Source of the DNA: Pseudopedobacter sp.
GTDB taxonomy: Bacteria; Bacteroidota; Bacteroidia; Sphingobacteriales; Sphingobacteriaceae
DNA: 10,559 nucleotides
Assembly: GCA_014378285.1 (NCBI GenBank)
Contig: JACMNZ010000081.1
Span: forward strand, 1 to 10,559
Direction: 5' to 3'
Of the stretch, positions 1 to 6,746 are shown piece after piece (position 1 is the first letter of the stretch; each line of letters begins with the position of its first letter). Under the pieces are notes generated by a model. That model worked only from the letters and a program-made list of their open reading frames with translations, had not been told where the DNA came from and did no database searches. The position numbers and the translations under genes are program-made.

Positions 1-413
1 ACATGATTATTTGTCATGATATAACCATCACTTGTTACGATTACGCCAGAACCTTTACCCATTGGCGCAGGAGCATTAGGATTTGGTGCAGAACGTTGTC
101 TTCTCCCAAAGAAATCCTCAAACATATCTCTGTAATCGTCGTTTCCTCCGTTTTGCGCCATAGATCGGCTATATGTTGTTCTCACATGAACTACGCCAGG
201 AGAAACTATTGCCGCAGCTTGAACAAAATCCACAGCCCCAGTAGAGGAAGTAAACTCTGATGGGTTATTAGCAAAATAGACTTTTTGTCTTTCTCCAAGA
301 CTCATGCCCGACATTGAATTGGGCTCTAAAATTTTATAAGCTCCTATTGCAACCGCACCGCCTACCGTTGCAGTTAATAACAAAAGGCCTATCCTTTTCA
401 CATTTCTATTCAT
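1..413 (-). CDS. htrA: HtrA/Do-family periplasmic serine protease, N-terminal part (cut by window edge)
   Basis: This is the first 137 residues of a trypsin-like Do/HtrA protease, an envelope quality-control enzyme that degrades misfolded exported proteins. I translated it from the minus strand starting at the ATG complementary to 411-413. A short basic start (NRNVKR) is followed by a hydrophobic segment at about residues 8-27 (IGLLLLTATVGGAVAIGAYK) that can serve as an uncleaved membrane anchor. Residues 61-80 carry the usual lead-in to the protease domain (VDFVQAAAIVSPGVVHVRTT). Residues 94-118 are a flexible, Pro/Asn-rich LA-like loop. Residues 121-137 read GSGVIVTSDGYIMTNNH, which is the strand leading to the catalytic His, here residue 137 at the very edge. 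The catalytic Asp and Ser and the PDZ domains lie outside the window. It is divergent from dnaG. The family call is firm; choosing between DegP, DegQ and DegS names is not possible. Confidence 0.93.
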   Translation of the reverse strand, partial: MNRNVKRIGLLLLTATVGGAVAIGAYKILEPNSMSGMSLGERQKVYFANNPSEFTSSTGAVDFVQAAAIVSPGVVHVRTTYSRSMAQNGGNDDYRDMFEDFFGRRQRSAPNPNAPAPMGKGSGVIVTSDGYIMTNNH

Positions 414-454
414 CTTTATATATATTTTAAATAACGATTCATAATTAATAAACT

Positions 455-486
455 CAAAAATAATACCATTAAGACGTATTTTGCAA
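455..486 (-). promoter_or_regulatory. Candidate Bacteroidota-type promoter for the HtrA gene
   Basis: On the minus strand a -33-like TTGC (483-486) is followed after exactly 20 nt by TATTTTTG (455-462), which matches the Bacteroidota -7 consensus TAnnTTTG in full. Transcription would start some 30-40 nt upstream of the HtrA ATG. The -33 element is TTGC rather than TTTG, so it is a partial match. This is pattern recognition only. Confidence 0.45.
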
Positions 487-518
487 TTAGTTGTTATTTA
501 CTTCTACGTTAAAAAATG

Positions 519-535
519 TTAAACTTTTTAAACTT
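519..535. repeat. Short tandem direct repeat in the htrA/dnaG divergent region
   Basis: The octamer TTAAACTT occurs twice (519-526 and 528-535), one base apart, giving a 9-bp period. It lies about 30 bp upstream of the candidate HtrA promoter. Spacing near one helical turn could suit a regulator, but in DNA this AT-rich a chance origin is quite possible. Confidence 0.35.
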
Positions 536-623
536 GCTATCATTTAAAAAATAAGTTACGGTACTTATCCAAAAAATAGACAAATCTCAATTAAACTTTA
601 GAACAATAAATCTTAATTAAAGG

Positions 624-663
624 TTTTAATATTTCAGTGTACGTGTAATTTTCCGCAAATTTG
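624..663 (+). promoter_or_regulatory. Weak candidate promoter(s) for dnaG
   Basis: Two overlapping imperfect matches to TTTG-N19-21-TAnnTTTG are visible. One is TTTC (632-635), 20 nt, then CAAATTTG (656-663), which differs from the -7 consensus in its first base. It would give a nearly leaderless transcript, because the ATG follows only 10 nt later. The other is TTTT (624-627), 18 nt, then TAATTTTC (646-653), with one mismatch at the last base. I cannot decide between them. Confidence 0.25.
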
Positions 664-673
664 TTGTCCAAAA

Positions 674-2593
674 ATGATTAAAAAAGAAACCATAGATAAG
701 ATATTAGAAACTGCACAAGTAGAGGAGGTTGTTGGTGATTTTGTGCATTTGAAAAAACGCGGAACCAGCATGATTGGGCTTTGTCCTTTTCATGGTGAAA
801 AATCTCCTTCGTTTCATGTTTCGCCATCTAAAGGGATTTTTAAATGTTTTGGCTGTGGTAAAGGTGGCGATTCTGTAAGGTTTATTATGGAACACGAAAA
901 ATATTCGTATCCAGAAGCTTTGAAATACATCGCCAATAAATACAATATAGAGGTTGAAGAGACTGAAGTTACTCCAGAATTTAAGCAAGAACAAGATAAA
1001 AGAGAAAGTCTATACATCGTTTCTAACTATGCGTCTAAGTTTTTTGCAGATAGAATGTGGAATTCTGAAGATGGAAAAACAATTGGCTTAAGCTATTTTA
1101 AAGAACGTGGCTTTAGGGACGATATCATCCAGAAATTTGAATTGGGCTATTCGCCTGATGATTGGAGCGCACTTTTAGAAGCTGCAGTTAAAGATGGTTA
1201 TCAACAAAATTTTTTGGAAGATGTTGGCTTAGTTATCAAAAACGACCAAGGGAGAATTTACGATCGTTTTAGGGGAAGGGTTATGTTTCCCATCCATAAT
1301 TTTACTGGTAGAGTTATTGGTTTTGGTGGGCGAACATTAAAAACAGATAAGGCTGTCCCTAAATATGTGAACTCGCCAGAGAGCGATATTTATCATAAAT
1401 CTAATGTGCTTTATGGTTTGTTTCAAGCTAAAAAAGCAATTAGAGACTTAGATAATTGTTTTTTAGTAGAGGGTTATGCCGATGTACTTTCGGTACAACA
1501 AGCAGGGGTAGAAAACGTAGTTGCTTCATCCGGGACATCGCTTACAACAGAACAAATTCGATTAATCGGTCGATTCACAAAAAGTATCACCATTTTATAT
1601 GATGGGGATGCCGCAGGTATAAAAGCTTCTTTACGTGGTTTAGATATGATTTTGGAAGAAGGACTAGATGTGAAAGTTGTCCTTTTCCCTGATGGACATG
1701 ATCCCGATTCTTACGTCCAAAAATTAGGCGCTTCAGCATTTAAAACACATATAGAAAAAGCTAAAAAAGATTTCATCTTCTTTAAAACAGAAATTCTTTT
1801 AAAAGAAGCCGGAACTGATCCAATAAAAAAAGCTGGTGTAATTAGAGAAGTTGTAGAAAGTATCGCTAAAATACCTGATGCCATTAAAGCTTCTGTTTTT
1901 ATTAGGGAATGTAGCGGTTTGCTGCAAATGGAAGAACGAATTTTGATTTCTGAACTGAACAAAATGCATTTGGCAAAAGCCAAAAAGGATAGCCAACAAA
2001 CTTATCGCCCAAGTGAAGAAGAACCGCCAATTCCCGAAGAGTATTTTATAGAAAAGGTAGTAGAAACCGATGAATATCAAGAAAAAGATATGATTAGGGT
2101 TTTACTCACTTATGGTGATCAAATGGTGAATTGGGATGGTTTAACCGATACTTTAATAGGCCCGTATATCATTACTAATTTAAGCGATGTTACTTTTTCT
2201 AATCCGCTTTATCAAAAAGTGATTAAATATTATCATGATGAATTAGAGAATGGTTATTTGCCAAAAGAAAAAGATTTTATCCAACATTCAGATTCTGAAA
2301 TGGCTTCTATGGCCATTTCGATGATTTCGTCTCCTTATGTCTTGAGTGAGAATTGGTATAGCATGCACAATATTACTGTGCCAAGCGAAGTAGAAAGATT
2401 AAAAGGTACGGTAATGGGTGCTATTTTTCATTTAAAAAAGAAAAAAGTAACCACCATGATTACTGCCAAACAAAAACTGATTCAACAAGAAATAGACGAA
2501 ACCAATATCATCATATTAATGAAAGAGTATTTAGAGTTAAAGGAAGTAGAAAGATACATCTCAAACTATTTAGGTTCTGTAATTACAAAATAA
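674..2593 (+). CDS. dnaG: DNA primase DnaG
   Basis: DnaG synthesises the RNA primers for replication, working with the replicative helicase DnaB. The 639 residues show the full domain order. The N-terminal CHC2 zinc finger has C37, H40, C58 and C61 (LCPFHGEKSPSFH, then FKCFGCGKGGD). The RNA-polymerase core contains YDRFRGRVMFPI (196-207). The TOPRIM domain has the acidic motifs EGYAD (266-270) and LYDGDAAG (308-315), with the further conserved DGHDPD at 340-345. The region after about residue 460 is the poorly conserved helicase-binding domain. Length is typical for Bacteroidota, somewhat longer than the 581-residue E. coli enzyme. The ATG at 674 fits the family start, since the zinc finger begins about 35 residues in. 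Its TAA is followed directly by the next gene's ATG. Nothing looks broken. Confidence 0.98.
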   Translation: MIKKETIDKILETAQVEEVVGDFVHLKKRGTSMIGLCPFHGEKSPSFHVSPSKGIFKCFGCGKGGDSVRFIMEHEKYSYPEALKYIANKYNIEVEETEVTPEFKQEQDKRESLYIVSNYASKFFADRMWNSEDGKTIGLSYFKERGFRDDIIQKFELGYSPDDWSALLEAAVKDGYQQNFLEDVGLVIKNDQGRIYDRFRGRVMFPIHNFTGRVIGFGGRTLKTDKAVPKYVNSPESDIYHKSNVLYGLFQAKKAIRDLDNCFLVEGYADVLSVQQAGVENVVASSGTSLTTEQIRLIGRFTKSITILYDGDAAGIKASLRGLDMILEEGLDVKVVLFPDGHDPDSYVQKLGASAFKTHIEKAKKDFIFFKTEILLKEAGTDPIKKAGVIREVVESIAKIPDAIKASVFIRECSGLLQMEERILISELNKMHLAKAKKDSQQTYRPSEEEPPIPEEYFIEKVVETDEYQEKDMIRVLLTYGDQMVNWDGLTDTLIGPYIITNLSDVTFSNPLYQKVIKYYHDELENGYLPKEKDFIQHSDSEMASMAISMISSPYVLSENWYSMHNITVPSEVERLKGTVMGAIFHLKKKKVTTMITAKQKLIQQEIDETNIIILMKEYLELKEVERYISNYLGSVITK

Positions 2594-2959
2594 ATGGCAA
2601 CCCATAACGACGATGGTAAAAAAGGTGAGGCAATTGCAAAAGCGTTTTTAGAGGCCAATGGTTATGAGATTTTAGATGAAAATTGGACTTTTAGAAAAGC
2701 TGAGGTTGATATCATTGCCTATATAAACAAAACCATTGTTTTTGTAGAAGTAAAAGCCCGATCTGGGAATTACTATGGTAATCCAGAAGAATTTATAAGC
2801 GATAAAAAACAACAATTACTTGCGCAAGCGGCAGAAGAATATGTTCATATTATGAGCCATAAATATGAAATTCGTTTTGATGTGATTGCCATACTTTTTA
2901 AAAAAGGATTTGAAAAGTATGAGATTAACCATATAGAAGATGCTTTTTGGAATTATTAA
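2594..2959 (+). CDS. yraN: YraN/UPF0102 family protein, predicted endonuclease-like fold
   Basis: This 121-residue protein belongs to the widespread UPF0102 (YraN) family, whose biochemical role is unsettled. The family is predicted to have a restriction-endonuclease-like fold related to Holliday-junction resolvases. Visible family motifs are GEAIAKAFLEANGY (11-24), N30, the acidic AEVDIIA (36-42, E37 and D39), FVEVKAR (50-56, E52 and K54) and RFDVIAI (94-100). E37, D39, E52 and K54 make a plausible PD-(D/E)xK-type centre. The family's usual Gly before the first Glu is Ala here. The ATG abuts the dnaG stop codon with no spacer, so translational coupling is likely and both may share one mRNA. 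Length matches the family. No terminator is evident before the next promoter. Confidence 0.93.
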   Translation: MATHNDDGKKGEAIAKAFLEANGYEILDENWTFRKAEVDIIAYINKTIVFVEVKARSGNYYGNPEEFISDKKQQLLAQAAEEYVHIMSHKYEIRFDVIAILFKKGFEKYEINHIEDAFWNY

Positions 2960-3010
2960 AGCTTAATTATTACAATATTCTTATTTTATTTAAACTAATT
3001 CTAAATAAAG

Positions 3011-3041
3011 TTTGTGTTTTAAGTTTCAATAGATATATTTG
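3011..3041 (+). promoter_or_regulatory. Bacteroidota-type promoter for the DUF4856-imelysin-HTTM-TonB receptor unit
   Basis: TTTG at 3011-3014, a 19-nt spacer, and TATATTTG at 3034-3041 match the Bacteroidota housekeeping promoter (TTTG / N19-21 / TAnnTTTG) at every defined base. The start codon lies 31 nt beyond the -7 element, leaving a short AT-rich leader. I saw no palindrome around it that I could call a Fur or other repressor box. Confidence 0.65.
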
Positions 3042-3071
3042 CATTGTTTGTAATTAATCTAAATAAAAATA

Positions 3072-4223
3072 ATGAAAAGTTTATCCATTTTAAGTTTATT
3101 AACTATTGCTACAGCTTTTGTTTCTTGTCAGAAAAATGAAGAAGCCACTTTACAGTTAAGAACTAAGATAGAAGCCAGTAAAATAACAGCTTCAACTCCT
3201 TATGCAAGCACATTTTTAGATGCTTCTAATAATAGCACTGTTGATTTCTCTGCAGGAAACGCCAAATTAGAGATGTTTAGAGGCTTAGATACCTACATCA
3301 ATCTCAATAAAACACAAGCTATTAGTGCTGATATTTCTAAAAATATTTATGCTAATATAGGGAACCCATTTACTGCAGCTTATACCTCCAATTTTTCTAC
3401 TTTAAATGCTATCGGTTTTAATTTAAAATCGTTCACTGCAGCTTCATTTTCTACAAGCGAAGCTAATACTGTACGTCAAAAAATAGAAACAGATTTAACG
3501 GCAAACGCAGCATTGGTTAACTCTCTCTCTGTAATTGCCAGTAATGGTGTTGCCGGTAAATTGGGTACATATATGGTAGATTCTAAAGGAATAGAAGTTG
3601 CACAAGTAATTCAGAAGGGTCTAATTGGTGCTTTCCAGATTGATTATATAAATAATGTTTTATTAAGCGCTGGTTTAAATGCAGATAATTCTAAATTAGT
3701 TGATGGTAAAAATTACACTCAATTAGAACAAAATTGGGATCAAGCTTATGGTGTTCTTACCACAAATTCAATTTATTTGGCTGGATCTACAGATGCAGTA
3801 AGAGGAACTACTGAATTTGGTTTGGGTTCTTACGTTTGGGAATTCAATAAAACCAATTACAGCAATATATATTTAGCATTTTTAAAAGGTAGAGCAGCTA
3901 TTGTAAATAACGATAGAGCAGAACTAGAAAAGCAAGCTTTATTTATCAGAACCCAGTTTGAAATTGCTATAGCTAATTCTGCTTTAGGTTACTTAACCAA
4001 ATGGGGAACATCTACTACAGATGCAGCCAGAGCCCATGCTATTTCAGAAGGTTTAGGTTTTATTTATTCTTTAAGATTTTGCAAAACATATACAGCAGAT
4101 TCTAAATTTTCTGACGATATTCTTACTGCTTTAATTGGCTCTACAAATGGCTTTTGGGATTTAACGTCTTCAAAAACTAGTACAGCTAGTGTTGCCATCA
4201 AAACAAAATTCAACATTAATTAA
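3072..4223 (+). CDS. DUF4856-domain lipoprotein
   Basis: This 383-residue lipoprotein has a signal peptide at residues 1-18 and a lipobox-like FVSC with lipidated C19. The family is recognised by the segment after about residue 42: YASTFLD (44-50), then AKLEMFRGLDTYI (64-76), then IYANIGNPF (92-100), which are DUF4856 hallmarks. Later conserved-looking features are WDQAYG (222-227) and AHAISEGLGFIYSLRF (321-336). The function of DUF4856 is not established. From memory of the family it tends to sit beside imelysin-like genes, as here, where the imelysin-like gene follows after 11 nt. The residues after C19 (QKNEE) resemble the Q-K-acidic lipoprotein export signal described in some Bacteroidota, so surface display is possible. 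It is the first gene after a strong promoter match. A role in metal or ligand binding with its neighbours is inference. Confidence 0.8.
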   Translation: MKSLSILSLLTIATAFVSCQKNEEATLQLRTKIEASKITASTPYASTFLDASNNSTVDFSAGNAKLEMFRGLDTYINLNKTQAISADISKNIYANIGNPFTAAYTSNFSTLNAIGFNLKSFTAASFSTSEANTVRQKIETDLTANAALVNSLSVIASNGVAGKLGTYMVDSKGIEVAQVIQKGLIGAFQIDYINNVLLSAGLNADNSKLVDGKNYTQLEQNWDQAYGVLTTNSIYLAGSTDAVRGTTEFGLGSYVWEFNKTNYSNIYLAFLKGRAAIVNNDRAELEKQALFIRTQFEIAIANSALGYLTKWGTSTTDAARAHAISEGLGFIYSLRFCKTYTADSKFSDDILTALIGSTNGFWDLTSSKTSTASVAIKTKFNIN

Positions 4224-4234
4224 ATTCATTTAAA

Positions 4235-5383
4235 ATGAGGTTGTTATCTGTATCATCATCAAAATATATAATAGTAGGATTAATTTTAATAGCAACGGTT
4301 TTTGCTTGTAGTAAATCAGAAGTAAATCTCACCGAAACTAACAAAAACGAAACTGATAGAAAAGCACTATTAACAAATTTAAGTGACAATATTATTGTTC
4401 CAGCTTACGCCGATTTTAAAACACAATTTGATAATATGCTTGCTAAGTCTGATGCTTTTACAGCAACTCCAAACACTGCAAATTTAATTGCTTTTAGAGC
4501 AAGCTGGCGAGTTGCGTATATCAATTGGCAAAAGGTAGAAATGTTTGATTTTGGTCCGGGGCAAACCTATGCCATTAGAGCTCACTTTAATATTTATCCT
4601 ACCAATGTATCAACAATAGCAAACAATATAGCTGCCGGAAATACAAATTTGGAAGTGCCAGCATCTTATGCTGCACAAGGTTTCCCAGCTATAGATTATT
4701 TAATTAACGGTATTGGAAATAGTGATGCTGAAATAGTCGCAGAATATACTTCAGCAACAGATGCAACAAAAAAAATAAACTATTTAAAGCGTATCACGAA
4801 TCAAATGAATACGGTTTTTAACCAAGTTTATACGGCATGGAAAGGTGATTTTGCAACAACTTTTAAGTCTAAAACCGCTATAGATGCGGGATCCTCAACA
4901 TCCACTTTAATTAATGGATATATTTTAAATTTTGAGCGTTACATCCGCTCCGGAAAAATTGGAATTCCGGCTGGTTCTATGACACCAGGTACAAATTTCC
5001 CACAAAAAGTAGAAGCTTTCTATACTAAAGATTTGGCTTTAACATTAGCTAAAACTGCTCAAACAGCAACTTATAACTTTTTTTTAGGCAAAAGTTATCA
5101 GAACCAAACAGCAGGTTATTCTATTAAAAATTATTTAGATGCCTTAAATGTGAAAGACGCTACGTCGGGTAAACTATTGTCAGAAATTGTTACTCAGCAG
5201 TTTGATGTAATTGATGTTCAGTTAAATGGATTACAAAATAACCTTTACAGCGAGGTAATTAACAACAATCAAAAAATGATTAATACCTACACCGAAATGC
5301 AAAAACTAGTGAGATTGTTAAAGGTAGATATGACATCGGCGATGAGTATCACTATTTCTTATACTGATAACGACGGCGATTAA
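4235..5383 (+). CDS. Imelysin-like (peptidase M75 family) lipoprotein
   Basis: This 382-residue lipoprotein has a lipobox-like VFAC with C25 after a hydrophobic segment (11-23). The imelysin-like fold is indicated by the helix around NIIVPAYADF (52-61), WRVAYINWQKVEMFDFGP (91-108), FERYIRSGKIGIPAG (233-247) and the C-terminal LLKVDMTSAMSITISYTDND (361-380). The family is linked to iron uptake and includes EfeO-related proteins; proteolysis is doubted for most members. The family's GxHxxE motif appears here as GFPAID (149-154), so both the His and the Glu are replaced. The gene sits 11 nt after the DUF4856 gene and 10 nt before the HTTM gene, with a tandem TAA TAA stop. It probably acts in the periplasm or at the outer membrane as a binding partner of the downstream TonB-dependent receptor; that partnership is inference. 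Confidence 0.87.
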   Translation: MRLLSVSSSKYIIVGLILIATVFACSKSEVNLTETNKNETDRKALLTNLSDNIIVPAYADFKTQFDNMLAKSDAFTATPNTANLIAFRASWRVAYINWQKVEMFDFGPGQTYAIRAHFNIYPTNVSTIANNIAAGNTNLEVPASYAAQGFPAIDYLINGIGNSDAEIVAEYTSATDATKKINYLKRITNQMNTVFNQVYTAWKGDFATTFKSKTAIDAGSSTSTLINGYILNFERYIRSGKIGIPAGSMTPGTNFPQKVEAFYTKDLALTLAKTAQTATYNFFLGKSYQNQTAGYSIKNYLDALNVKDATSGKLLSEIVTQQFDVIDVQLNGLQNNLYSEVINNNQKMINTYTEMQKLVRLLKVDMTSAMSITISYTDNDGD

Positions 5384-5393
5384 TAAGTCTAAT

Positions 5394-6746
5394 TTGTTAA
5401 CCACATATTTAAAAAAAAGTACACATGCAGCTCCGTTAGCTATATTTAGAATAGCTACAGGCTGCATGTTGTTTTTAAGCATAGTTAGGTTTTGGGCTAA
5501 CGGTTGGATAGAAGAATTGTACATTAAACCAAAATACTACTTTGGTTTTTATGGTTTGGAGTTTATAAAACCTTTAGGAAACTACACTTATATTTTATTT
5601 ATGGTTTGTGCTGTTGCGGCTATTTTAGTTGCTATCGGACTTTGGTATAAGCAAGCTATTATTGTGCTCTTTTTAAGTTTTACTTATATTGAGTTGATGG
5701 ATAAATCTACCTATCTCAACCATTACTATTTTACCAGTTTAGTGCTTTTTTTATTGATTTTTTTACCGGCACATCGTTATTTCTCTGTTGATACTTACCG
5801 TAATAAGTCATTAAATTTCTCATATATTCCAAAATGGAATATAGATATTATAAAGTTTTTTGTTTTGATGTTGTATTTCTACGCAGGCTTAGCCAAACTC
5901 AATTCAGATTGGCTTTTAAATGCTTTACCACTAAAAATTTGGTTGCCCGCCCGTAATGATATGCCTTTAATTGGGTGGTTATTTAACTATAAAATAACGG
6001 CATACGTTTTTGTATGGATAGGTTGTATTTATGATTTAACTATCGGTTTTTTACTGTGGAATAATAAAACAAGACTTTTCGCCTATTTATCGGTTGTGAT
6101 ATTTCATTTTGTAACGGCTATACTTTTCCCTATCGGGATGTTTCCTTACATTATGATAGTTACCGCATTGATCTTTTTCTCCGCTCAATTCCATCAAAAA
6201 ATTATCAATTTATTTAATCAGTGGTTAAAATTACCAGCCGGGTTTATACAAAACAATCAAACTTTCATTTATAAACCTTTCGCATTAAAATTTAGAATCG
6301 TTATTCTATCCGTTTTTTTTCTTGTTCAAATGATACTCCCATTTAGATATATGTTTTACCCACAAGAATTATTTTGGACAGAGGAAGGCTATCGTTTCTC
6401 TTGGCGAGTGATGTTGATGGAGAAAGCTGGCTACGCTCAATTTACTGTAAAAAGCAGTAATGGGAAAGCAATAGTTGTAAATAATCTCGATTTTTTAACT
6501 TTATTACAAGAAAAAATGATGAGCACACAACCAGATTTTATTTTGCAGTATGCCCATTTGTTGAGAGATTACTACCATAGTCACGGATACCCTAATCCAC
6601 AAGTTTTTGCTGATGTTTATGTGAGTTTAAACGGAAGGATTGGTCAAACTTTTATTAATCCAAAAATAGATTTGGCTCAGGAAAAAGAATCTTTTAAACA
6701 TAAAAACTGGATTTTACCTCTCAACTATGAAATTAAAGGCTTTTAA
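5394..6746 (+). CDS. HTTM / vitamin K-dependent gamma-carboxylase-like membrane protein
   Basis: This 450-residue polytopic membrane protein has hydrophobic segments at roughly 13-31, 65-83, 87-102, 113-125, 152-168, 203-221, 229-247, 249-264 and 299-316, followed by a soluble C-terminal domain from about 325. The opening APLAIFRIATG (13-23), the segment STYLNHYYF (105-113), YFYAGLAKLNSDWL (161-174) and WTEEGYRFSWRVML (328-341) are characteristic of the HTTM/VKG-carboxylase family. K168 in GLAKLNSDW appears to align with the catalytic lysine of animal gamma-glutamyl carboxylase. That enzyme uses vitamin K hydroquinone to carboxylate Glu; what bacterial homologues do is mostly unknown. The start is TTG, because the needed N-terminal APLAIFRI motif has no upstream ATG and the first in-frame ATG is residue 25, inside the first membrane segment. 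It lies 10 nt after the imelysin-like gene and overlaps the receptor gene by 20 nt. Confidence 0.86.
   Translation: MLTTYLKKSTHAAPLAIFRIATGCMLFLSIVRFWANGWIEELYIKPKYYFGFYGLEFIKPLGNYTYILFMVCAVAAILVAIGLWYKQAIIVLFLSFTYIELMDKSTYLNHYYFTSLVLFLLIFLPAHRYFSVDTYRNKSLNFSYIPKWNIDIIKFFVLMLYFYAGLAKLNSDWLLNALPLKIWLPARNDMPLIGWLFNYKITAYVFVWIGCIYDLTIGFLLWNNKTRLFAYLSVVIFHFVTAILFPIGMFPYIMIVTALIFFSAQFHQKIINLFNQWLKLPAGFIQNNQTFIYKPFALKFRIVILSVFFLVQMILPFRYMFYPQELFWTEEGYRFSWRVMLMEKAGYAQFTVKSSNGKAIVVNNLDFLTLLQEKMMSTQPDFILQYAHLLRDYYHSHGYPNPQVFADVYVSLNGRIGQTFINPKIDLAQEKESFKHKNWILPLNYEIKGF

Noticed and set aside
3..260. Open plus-strand frame of 85 codons at the left edge
   Set aside because: It lies antisense to the clear HtrA protease N-terminus, and its translation has no protein-like pattern.
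704..1017. Two minus-strand open frames inside the primase zinc-finger region
   Set aside because: They are shadows of dnaG; their Cys- and Phe-rich translations are simply the complement of the conserved coding strand.
2960..3071. Fur-type or other palindromic operator at the promoter of the putative metal-uptake unit
   Set aside because: I looked for a GATAAT-type inverted repeat around the promoter and found none convincing, so iron regulation is not claimed from sequence.
5318..5524. Minus-strand 68-codon frame spanning the imelysin/HTTM junction
   Set aside because: It overlaps the coding ends of two well-supported genes on the other strand, and no promoter or family match is visible.
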